Assembly (NCBI GenBank): GCA_902786015.1 | Contig: CADAAU010000014.1 | Location: forward strand, 1 to 64,000 | Source: an uncultured Coriobacteriaceae bacterium | GTDB lineage: Bacteria > Actinomycetota > Coriobacteriia > Coriobacteriales > Atopobiaceae | Reading direction: 5' to 3' | Length of the DNA: 64,000 nucleotides | Shown here: positions 8,909-15,824 of the stretch, piece by piece | Layout of the letters: each line of letters starts with the position of its first letter | Numbering within the stretch: position 1 is the stretch's first letter | Notes under the pieces: model-generated | The model's database searches: none | Told to the model about the DNA's origin: nothing | What the model saw: the letters and a program-made list of their open reading frames with translations, nothing else | Made by a program: the position numbers and the translations under genes

Positions 8909-9541
8909 TTATACGGTTTGTTTCAAGAGCAAGTCTGCGGGATCCAGCTTTCTACCCGTGCGGTCCTCATAGATTTGCAAGAATGTCTTGCCCTGATCCT
9001 CAGGATCTAAATCGACGTCTCGCACGCTGCTGCGCCACTCGTTGTCCTCGGAAAGGCTCGCGTACACGACGTTGTGCTGCTCCCACTCAAAGGCCATGTC
9101 CTCAGCCGTTCTGAACGATTCGAAATTGCTTCCATGAATTGGATGCTCATCTATAAGTGCCTGGCAAATTTGCAGGATGTCACCGTGGTCGGTAACCCGA
9201 TACGAGTCGTATATCGTCCATATATCTGGCTGATAGGAAGCCAAGAATTCCTCACCAGCGTAGTCAAAGACATAATTGGAACCGGTCTCGTCCATCGCGC
9301 GGAGGTTGATGACCAGATGCTCGGCAACCGGTTCCAACGGCACCTCGTCCACGGTATCGGTCTGGTCCAGTGAGACGGCCTCCGCTTCGCCATCGTCCGT
9401 TGTCTGAGTGCACTCAACGGGCGCTGACTTTTCGCCAGCTCTCGATCCGTCAGGCACCCCCTCCCCCAGTACTGTACACGCACCAAGAAGTAGCACCAAC
9501 CCCACGGCACAGAGCACATAAATACGGAGCAAGTTGCACAT
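8909..9541 (-). CDS. Lipoprotein of unknown function
   Basis: 210 residues. The N-terminus is a clear lipoprotein signal: Met-Cys-Asn, a hydrophobic stretch and the lipobox LLGAC with the lipidated Cys at 22. A Ser/Asp/Glu-rich linker (~25-75) leads to a globular acidic domain of ~130 residues (motifs NLRAMDETGSNYVFDY, EEFLASYQPDIW). I recognise no family. GGAAGGGAAG precedes the ATG. It sits between the permease-GGDEF gene and tRNA-Val in the same direction as the former, but a 244-base gap separates them. A substrate-sensing or surface role would be only a guess. Confidence 0.65.
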   Translation of the reverse strand: MCNLLRIYVLCAVGLVLLLGACTVLGEGVPDGSRAGEKSAPVECTQTTDDGEAEAVSLDQTDTVDEVPLEPVAEHLVINLRAMDETGSNYVFDYAGEEFLASYQPDIWTIYDSYRVTDHGDILQICQALIDEHPIHGSNFESFRTAEDMAFEWEQHNVVYASLSEDNEWRSSVRDVDLDPEDQGKTFLQIYEDRTGRKLDPADLLLKQTV

Positions 9542-9641
9542 GGCTTCCCTTCCCTTGTGAGATAAACGATTATGGCTTAGCTAAAGGTTGTTGTTCACAC
9601 CCGTCACAACGCAGGTAGCAACCGCAGCGGACGGGCCGGAC

Positions 9642-9737
9642 GTGGAACGGGGTTCCCGGGGAGTTTGTTCCGCGGCACGGACTCGTTGCGGGCCTAGCCC
9701 AGCGCGCGAAACTAGCTCCCCGGGAACCCCGTTCCAC
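9642..9737. repeat. Long inverted repeat (22 bp arms)
   Basis: The arm 9642-9663 (starts GTGGAACGGGG, ends CGGGGAG) is perfectly complementary to 9716-9737, with 52 bases between that can add further pairs (GAGTTT against AAACTAGCTC). The arm shares its core (GGAAC, three bases, GTTCCCGGGGA) with the 31-bp hairpin at 20459-20524, so both belong to one sequence family. It lies between the lipoprotein start and the tRNA-Val promoter, with no gene in the stretch 9542-9827. Confidence 0.8.
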
Positions 9738-9827
9738 TCACCGCCTGATCGGACAGCTTGCCATCGAATATGTACAGTAACAACAATAACACCTAAAACT
9801 CGCGGGAGAAAATCGCGAAAAAAGTTC

Positions 9828-9856
9828 TTGCCATTGGGATGTGAATGCTCTAAAAT
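9828..9856 (+). promoter_or_regulatory. tRNA-Val promoter
   Basis: -35 TTGCCA (9828-9833), 17-base spacer, -10 TAAAAT (9851-9856). Upstream A-tracts (GAAAATCGCGAAAAAAGTTC) resemble an UP element and recur before the other tRNA genes here. Confidence 0.8.
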
Positions 9857-9882
9857 TAGTTCTCGTGCTAAGGCACACAAAC

Positions 9883-9957
9883 GGGCGTTTAGCTCAGGGG
9901 GAGAGCGCTTCCCTGACACGGAAGAGGTCACAAGTTCAAATCTTGTAACGCCCACCA
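9883..9957 (+). tRNA. tRNA-Val (GAC)
   Basis: Acceptor arms GGGCGTT / AACGCCC pair fully; anticodon stem CTTCC/GGAAG encloses the loop CTGACAC, giving anticodon GAC. T-arm loop TTCAAAT is present. The 3' CCA is encoded (9955-9957). It stands alone with its own promoter and terminator. Confidence 0.95.
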
Positions 9958-9967
9958 TGTATTGACT

Positions 9968-10003
9968 ATGCGGACTCTCTCAAGTGGGAGGGTTCGCATT
10001 TTC
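9968..10003 (+). terminator. Terminator after tRNA-Val
   Basis: Imperfect stem ATGCGGACTCTC / GGGAGGGTTCGCAT (with G-T pairs), followed by TTTTCTT. Only ten bases separate it from the tRNA 3' end. Confidence 0.75.
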
Positions 10004-10079
10004 TTGCTTAAACCTACTATTCGTCTCGCATTTCGTAAACGTCTATACTTGCCGTAGCGTCGGCATTAGAGCTGCGGTG

Positions 10080-10274
10080 TTACTTCGCCCTGGGTTTCCA
10101 CATGACCGCTCCGAGTACGCCTAGGGCGCCTGGGAACAAGAGTTGTTTGATGATATCGAACACGTATGGTTCCTGTGTGACCGAAGCCTTGATGAAAGCC
10201 ACAAGGTTGGCCGCCGCTACGCAGGCTAAGACCAAAACAATCAGGCGCAGGGCGAAGTTCTCGATGTAAGGCAT
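10080..10274 (-). CDS. Small membrane protein after ABC exporter genes
   Basis: 64 residues with two hydrophobic stretches (~9-27 and ~45-58), ending KPRAK. It starts 27 bases after the exporter permease gene in the same direction, with AGGAAG upstream, so it is probably the last gene of a three-gene operon. No family recognised. It could be an accessory subunit of the exporter; that is inference from position only. Confidence 0.55.
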   Translation of the reverse strand: MPYIENFALRLIVLVLACVAAANLVAFIKASVTQEPYVFDIIKQLLFPGALGVLGAVMWKPRAK

Positions 10275-10301
10275 GTCTGGTTCTTCCTTTCCGGAAAGCA
10301 G

Positions 10302-11954
10302 CTATTCGTAAGATTCCACTGCGTGCGCGGCAGCATTTAGGAGCGCATGGCCCAGCACAGCAGCGGCGATGATTCCGACGATGGCTATTATAGGCATAAA
10401 GGTGCGGGATTCAAAGCCTATGAGCGGCGAGGTAAGCAACGGCAGCACCGCATACACCATCCCCACGACCATGGCCCGCAGCACTCCTGCGCCGGCTTTG
10501 AGGATCCTCGCGTTCACGTCGCCGTCGTTGCCCCAGTCCACATGGGGGTTGCGACAGTCGCTCCATGCACCTACGCACGTCATGAGCCAAGCTGCGCCCA
10601 GCATGAGCACGCCACCCGACACGACCACGAGCACGTCGACACCCAGAGTGGAGACAAGGTAGTGCCCGCCGACGGCCATGAACAGCACCGAGAACACCAC
10701 GTTCACGGAAAACCCGACGATAACCTTCGCGCGAATCTGGGTCAGCATGGACACGGGGATGAACTTCATGTACGACCAGTTCGACCCTTCGCGTGATATG
10801 CAGGTGGCGGCTGTCTTGTTGCTGAGGACGCACACGACGGCGAGAAACATAAACGTGGTCAGGCCGAGCCCCGCGACCATCGAGGTAGCGTCTCCTATCT
10901 CCACGAGCGCAGTTCCTAGGTTATCCATCGAGTTCGACGATATTATGAAGCTGAGCATCACAGGGGTAACGATGAGCGGATAGGCCACGTAGTAAAGAGC
11001 GACTGAGGAATTGCGGATGATTTTTCGGGCCTCTGCTCGCACCAGGGCTCCGAGCACACTGGTCTGCGTACGGTTGCCCGTGCCGTCGTAGGCAGCCGTC
11101 TTTCCCGCACCCGATGTGAGCGAGGTCACGATACGCAGGTACAGTACACGAGCCATGATTACGAACACGGCGAAGGTGGCGAGCGACACCAGTGCGAAAA
11201 GCGCACAGCTCAGCGGGTCGGAATGCGCGAGGGCATACACCGCGAAGCCATAAGCGGGGAACACCATGACCACGCCGCCCATGACATCGGAGATGCCGCC
11301 GAGGGCCGCTGCCGCGTTGTCCACGAGGTGCAGGTTCTGGGAGGCGAGCACTACAACGAAGGATACAGCGAGCGTGAGTACCGTGGCGATGGTTGCAATC
11401 GTATCTTTGCGGCGGACGCGTTTGAACAGCGCGGCAAACACGATGGCCAGCATACCGGCGTAGGCCACGGGCGTCATCGGGGCGAAGATGACCGCCAGCA
11501 TGTAGGCAACCCAGTAATGGGTACCGAACCCGCCGGCCACGCCCCAGCCCGCCAGCGGAGCCGCGATGAGTAACGCCGTCCAGAGGTACGCCGGAGCGAG
11601 CGCGGAGAGCGTCTTGGAGAAGGTAATCGAGAAGGGTGAGACGGGCAGCGGCAACAGGTCATTGATGTCGGACGAGCCGAAGAATGCGCCCATCACCTGC
11701 GGCAGCGAGAGCACGAACGTGAGCCCGCCGCACGCTAGGAACAGGATGTCGTAGACGGTTGCTTCCAGACCAGCGGTGCCTATGGCGCCGTAGGCGGAGT
11801 ATCCTAGCCACGCGATGCCAACGAAAACTGCGACGGAGATGAGCGCGGTGCCTGCCATGGCCCCGTTCGCACCAGTGCGTTTCTCGATGGCAGCCCGCGC
11901 TCCGCCGATTATCTGAGCGAGCTGCAGTCTCGTGAGCAGCAGGACGCTATTCAT
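10302..11954 (-). CDS. ABC exporter permease (ABC-2-like, two half-repeats)
   Basis: 550 residues, largely membrane-embedded, with about a dozen predicted helices in two halves separated by a hydrophilic segment at ~285-310 (KTAAYDGTGNRTQTS). An early conserved stretch, SSDINDLLPLPVS, is typical of large ABC-2-like membrane subunits of putative export systems. It overlaps the ATPase gene by 8 bases, which shows translational coupling, and the small membrane protein follows. Substrate is unknown; drugs, peptides or lipids are possible. Confidence 0.8.
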   Translation of the reverse strand: MNSVLLLTRLQLAQIIGGARAAIEKRTGANGAMAGTALISVAVFVGIAWLGYSAYGAIGTAGLEATVYDILFLACGGLTFVLSLPQVMGAFFGSSDINDLLPLPVSPFSITFSKTLSALAPAYLWTALLIAAPLAGWGVAGGFGTHYWVAYMLAVIFAPMTPVAYAGMLAIVFAALFKRVRRKDTIATIATVLTLAVSFVVVLASQNLHLVDNAAAALGGISDVMGGVVMVFPAYGFAVYALAHSDPLSCALFALVSLATFAVFVIMARVLYLRIVTSLTSGAGKTAAYDGTGNRTQTSVLGALVRAEARKIIRNSSVALYYVAYPLIVTPVMLSFIISSNSMDNLGTALVEIGDATSMVAGLGLTTFMFLAVVCVLSNKTAATCISREGSNWSYMKFIPVSMLTQIRAKVIVGFSVNVVFSVLFMAVGGHYLVSTLGVDVLVVVSGGVLMLGAAWLMTCVGAWSDCRNPHVDWGNDGDVNARILKAGAGVLRAMVVGMVYAVLPLLTSPLIGFESRTFMPIIAIVGIIAAAVLGHALLNAAAHAVESYE

Positions 11955-12672
11955 CGGACGTCATCTCCAAGAAGATCTGTTCCAGCGACGTGTCCGGGTG
12001 CGTAGCCTTCAGCTCATCGAGCGTGCCGTTGAAGAGTTTGCGTCCCCGCGCGATGATGCACACGTCGTCGCAGAGCGCATCGGCCGTTTCCAACACGTGG
12101 GTGCTGAATAGCACGGAGTTGCCTCGCTCGGCGTGCTCGCGCATCATCTCCTTGAGTTCATAGGCGCCCTTCGGATCCAACCCGGTCATCGGCTCGTCGA
12201 GGATCCACACGCTCGGCTCGTGGATGAGCGCGGCCATGACGTGAACCTTCTGGCGCATGCCGTGAGAGTAGTCGGATATACGCGAGCTCAGGGCGTCGTA
12301 GATATCGAAGCGCTTGCCGTATTCCTCGACACATGACGCACGTCTTTCGGCTGGCGTGCCGTAGACATCGGCCATGAAGTCAAGGTACTCGATTCCCGTC
12401 AGACGAAGAAACCGGTCGGGATCGTCAGGCACGTATCCGAACTGGCGCTTGGCCTCGATGGCGTCGGTTGCGATGTCGTGTCCATTGATCTTTATGCTGC
12501 CCTCGTCGATGGAATGCACGCCGCAGATCATCTTCAGCGTGGTGGACTTGCCGGCGCCGTTGGGGCCGAAGAAGCCCGTTATCCGGCCATCCTTCACCGT
12601 CCAGGTAAGGTCGTCGACCGCCTTGGCGCCCTTACCGGTGTAGGTTTTCGATACGTGATTCAGCTCTATCAT
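11947..12672 (-). CDS. ABC exporter ATP-binding protein
   Basis: 241 residues. Walker A GPNGAGKST at 36-44, signature YSHGMRQK at ~135-142 (the form usual in this exporter branch instead of LSGGQ), Walker B WILDEP at ~156-161, and the switch His in STHVLE. First gene of the exporter operon; the permease start overlaps its 3' end. The 167 bases upstream, to the next minus-strand gene, hold no other gene and should contain the promoter. Confidence 0.9.
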   Translation of the reverse strand: MIELNHVSKTYTGKGAKAVDDLTWTVKDGRITGFFGPNGAGKSTTLKMICGVHSIDEGSIKINGHDIATDAIEAKRQFGYVPDDPDRFLRLTGIEYLDFMADVYGTPAERRASCVEEYGKRFDIYDALSSRISDYSHGMRQKVHVMAALIHEPSVWILDEPMTGLDPKGAYELKEMMREHAERGNSVLFSTHVLETADALCDDVCIIARGRKLFNGTLDELKATHPDTSLEQIFLEMTSDE

Positions 12673-12839
12673 CGACGCTCCTCGTTGTTAGCGTTCCGAT
12701 CTGTTTATTCGAGCATAGGAACCAGCCGTCACACAGCCTGCAATGCTTTTCAAGTAATTATACAGTAAGCGGTCAGCATTACTTGCGTTGAGCCCGGTAC
12801 CGTCCTATCCGAAAACTGCCACATGATCAACATAATTGG

Positions 12840-13925
12840 TCAGATGAGGACTCTTATTGTATTCGTCTGTTCTGCATCCGGATTATATTGATGAGAAAGG
12901 CTTTTGACTGTACTTTGAAGAACGATGTACGAAAAACCGTCCCCACTCTCTGCCGGGTCGAACTTTTCGCCGCCATATGATGCGGTGATTTCCGTGCTTT
13001 CGTCCTTTTCGGTATACTCTATCGCAATATGCACGGGAGCATACTCGATCACAGGCCTCAAAATATGGTATGCAAGCTCCTCGAAGGTCAGGTTGATACG
13101 ATATTTCGCACGAGATGAAATGTCGTTCTGCGAGCAGTAGCCGCCTATCTCCGTTTCTGCGCCCGCAAGGTCGAAATCCGGGCCGTCTATTGTGAATTCG
13201 AGCACCTTGAGTCTTCGTACGAAACGCCTCGTCCGGTCTCCCTGCGGGTTATCGAATATCTGATCGGGGGTTCCGTCCTCATATATGCCACCCTGATCCA
13301 TGTAGAATACACGGTTGCATATAGCCTTGGCAAAGTTCATTTCATGCGTCACTATGAGCATGGTCTTGTCCGTGTTGGCCAAATTGCGGATGACAGACTG
13401 CACTTCGCCCACCATTGTGGGGTCAAGGGCACTCGTCGGTTCGTCAAACAGTATGACTTCGGGGTCCATTGCGAGCGTCCTCGCAATGGCGACACGTTGC
13501 TTCTGGCCTCCTGACAGTTCATCTGGGTAGTTGGTCTCCTTGCTCGTGAGCCCCACACGCCTCAGCAATTTCATCCCTGTCGCATAAGCCTCGCTCTTCG
13601 GTCTTTTTAGGATGTCGATCTGAGCCTGCATGATGTTCTCTATCACATTCAGGTGGCCGAAGAGGTTAAATGACTGAAACACCATACCCATCTTGCGACG
13701 CGCCTGCGTCACGTCGTATCCAGAAGCACATATGTCCTCGCCATCTAGGATAATCTTTCCTCCCGTAGGACGCTCGAGCAAGTCGATGCATCGTATTAGG
13801 GTGGACTTGCCCGTGCCTGAAGGCCCTATGATCGAAATGACTTCGCCATCGTTAATGACAGCGTTCACGTCGGCAAGGGGTACGGAGTTCTCGTATCTCT
13901 TTTCAAGATGTACCAGCTCGATCAT
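12840..13925 (-). CDS. Polar amino-acid ABC transporter ATPase with C-terminal RsbW-like domain
   Basis: 361 residues. Residues 1-240 are a GlnQ-type ATPase: Walker A GPSGTGKST (34-42), LSGGQKQR (137-144), Walker B VILFDEP (157-163), THEMNF. GlnQ proteins normally end near 245; here ~120 residues follow. They look like a GHKL/RsbW fold: helix with LTFEELAYHILRPVIEY where the N-box should be, strands HIAIEYT and ITASYGGEKFDP at the G1 box, GDGFSYIVLQSTVKSL, and a final strand TNTIRVLI. The N-box Asn and G1 Asp are absent. The pattern GE(K/R)(F/Y)D is shared with the N-terminal domain of the symporter at 2626-4260. The gene overlaps the binding-permease fusion gene by 23 bases. Confidence 0.85.
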   Translation of the reverse strand: MIELVHLEKRYENSVPLADVNAVINDGEVISIIGPSGTGKSTLIRCIDLLERPTGGKIILDGEDICASGYDVTQARRKMGMVFQSFNLFGHLNVIENIMQAQIDILKRPKSEAYATGMKLLRRVGLTSKETNYPDELSGGQKQRVAIARTLAMDPEVILFDEPTSALDPTMVGEVQSVIRNLANTDKTMLIVTHEMNFAKAICNRVFYMDQGGIYEDGTPDQIFDNPQGDRTRRFVRRLKVLEFTIDGPDFDLAGAETEIGGYCSQNDISSRAKYRINLTFEELAYHILRPVIEYAPVHIAIEYTEKDESTEITASYGGEKFDPAESGDGFSYIVLQSTVKSLSHQYNPDAEQTNTIRVLI

Positions 13926-15510
13926 TGCTTCTTGCCCTTCTTCTGGTCATCTCCGGTAGGTCTGCGCCCTGAATGGCTCGTACTTCTATCTTGTTCACTA
14001 TCCAGATCAGAATGGCGGCAAGGATGAAGTAAACCACGGCGATGGCTATCAGCGGGAAGAACGCCTCGTATGTACGGCTGCGCACGATGTCGCCCATCTT
14101 CGTCAAGTCTTGCACTGCTACATAGCCGACGACGGCAGTGGCCTTTATCAAGTTCTTGATCTGGGCTTTGTATGTTGGCATGATATGGCGTAGCGCCTGA
14201 GGCAACATGATGTTAAAAAACGCCTTCGTATCCGTATATCCGAGCGAATATGCCGCTTCCATCTGGCCTGTACCCACGGTAGCAACCCCTGCTTTGAGCA
14301 TGTTAAACACGGCCGCTGCAAATATGAGGGTAAACGCCATGACGGATACCGTCACGCCTGACAATTTGATTCGCTCGAACAAAACATAGTAAAGAATCAT
14401 CAGCAACACCACTACCGGCATACCCTCTATGAGCCATATGCAGAATCGCGTGACCGCGTTTGCAGCACGATTACCGTTGCGGCAGACCATGTAGACGGCA
14501 AAGCCGATCAGCGTGCCAAGAATTATCGAGAGAACGGTTATGAGCAGCGTCGTTCCTATGCCGACCGCAAACAGCACCCATCTGTCTTCCGTAAAAAAGG
14601 TCTTCTCAAAGCTCTCTTTCACTGAGCTAAAGAAACCTGCTATGCCACCGCCGTTTTGGGAGCCTGCGTCTCTCACTATGATCCCAACATCTACTATATA
14701 TGTTGGATCTGAAAACCCGAGGGCCTTTTCTCTTTCAGGAGTAACGTAGAGGTTTGCGAATATGCAGTCCACATCGCCTCCTTGAGCAGCCGGCACGATA
14801 CCATTGTAGTCGTATATCTTGAACTCGATGCTCGCCCCCAGCCATGATGCGAATCGCTTTGCGAGCTCAACATCGTACCCGGACAGTTCGTTGTTTACAT
14901 AGCAGGTGAACGGCTCGCTAAGACCCGTGGTTCCCACTACAAGGTGGAGCTTCGGGTCTTTTGCCTCCGCGATGTTTGGCATGACCATATCGCGCTTGTC
15001 TATCCAGCGCGAGCGTATGTCATCGAGGGTTCCGTCCTTCTTGATTTGCTTAAGGAACTCGTTTATCTTGCCCTTCAGATCAGGTATTTCTGTGCGCGGT
15101 GATATGGCCACTGCACTGACGTTGCCTTCGCCAATCGTCCCGTCTAGAAGTCTGACCCCTTGCAGGCCGTTATATATAGCCAACTCCATATTGAGCTTGT
15201 TGCCAACAAACGCATCAATTTTGCCCTGAGCAACAGATGTGAGGGCACCCATAAGGTCTTGGGTGTACACGATTTCTGCTTTTGGGAACCGTTTTTCCAC
15301 AAGGGCGAACTCAGGCGTATCTGTTGCGACCCCTATCTTGGCGTCTCCCCGATTGAGCTGATCGGGGGATGTGATGACCTCAGCTCCAGGGCTGCAAGCT
15401 GAAAGAACGCCTGCTATCAATACCAGTATCAAGTTCATCGTAAGGACTGCGACCGATTTTTTCTCCAGCCTCATTTGCCCTGTAGGATCTACGTATTTAT
15501 TGATCTTCAT
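13903..15510 (-). CDS. Fused substrate-binding (two domains) and permease protein of a polar amino-acid ABC transporter
   Basis: 535 residues. A hydrophobic signal ends in a lipobox-like LSAC (Cys39). Residues ~45-180 are one type-3 periplasmic-binding domain, short and divergent (MELAIYNGLQG, ISPRTEIPDLKG, GTLDDIRSRWID). Residues ~185-285 are a second (EPFTCYVNNELSGYDVELAKRF, CIFANLYVTPEREKALGFSDP). Residues ~305-515 form the GlnP/HisM-type permease with the EAA loop EAAYSLGYTDTKAFF and five or so helices. So receptor and channel are one chain. ATG at 15510 has a weak ribosome-binding site; ATG 12 codons in is an alternative start. It is followed, overlapping, by the matching ATPase. Confidence 0.88.
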   Translation of the reverse strand: MKINKYVDPTGQMRLEKKSVAVLTMNLILVLIAGVLSACSPGAEVITSPDQLNRGDAKIGVATDTPEFALVEKRFPKAEIVYTQDLMGALTSVAQGKIDAFVGNKLNMELAIYNGLQGVRLLDGTIGEGNVSAVAISPRTEIPDLKGKINEFLKQIKKDGTLDDIRSRWIDKRDMVMPNIAEAKDPKLHLVVGTTGLSEPFTCYVNNELSGYDVELAKRFASWLGASIEFKIYDYNGIVPAAQGGDVDCIFANLYVTPEREKALGFSDPTYIVDVGIIVRDAGSQNGGGIAGFFSSVKESFEKTFFTEDRWVLFAVGIGTTLLITVLSIILGTLIGFAVYMVCRNGNRAANAVTRFCIWLIEGMPVVVLLMILYYVLFERIKLSGVTVSVMAFTLIFAAAVFNMLKAGVATVGTGQMEAAYSLGYTDTKAFFNIMLPQALRHIMPTYKAQIKNLIKATAVVGYVAVQDLTKMGDIVRSRTYEAFFPLIAIAVVYFILAAILIWIVNKIEVRAIQGADLPEMTRRRARSNDRAGTS

Positions 15511-15824
15511 AAGCCATTATCCCGCTGTTCGCATTATGTCGAAACACCTTGTAGAAACCCGCTCCGATATGCTTTATACGCACTCAAGCACGTTAAGAGC
15601 AATTTATAGTAAATCTAACCGTTCTTGTGTTGACTGTTATATTAAATATACTATAGCAAATTCGACGGCCATACCAAGAGGGTCAAATAACGGACTTCTC
15701 TAGGCGAATAAAACTGTTAGAATGAACACGCACTCGATGCCGTATTATGGATATACTCAAAATGTGGTTACTCAAAAGGTTAGGACGTTTTTCTCGATAA
15801 CAAGAAAAAGGCGAAAGAGGGGTA
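15511..15824. promoter_or_regulatory. Divergent intergenic region between ABC fusion gene and AMP ligase
   Basis: A 314-base AT-rich stretch with no ORF of merit. A possible plus-strand promoter is TTGACT (15630-15635) with TATAGC (15652-15657) 16 bases on; the same AT-rich core (TATATTAAATATACTATAG) may serve the minus-strand gene. GAGGGG precedes the ligase ATG at 15825. Confidence 0.45.

Noticed and set aside
9581..9965. Short frames on both strands with GVTRFELVTSS-like sequence
   Set aside because: This is the translation of the tRNA-Val gene, a common annotation artefact.
12673..12839. Possible small gene between the exporter and amino-acid ABC operons
   Set aside because: No start with a ribosome-binding site and no conserved pattern; treated as promoter region.
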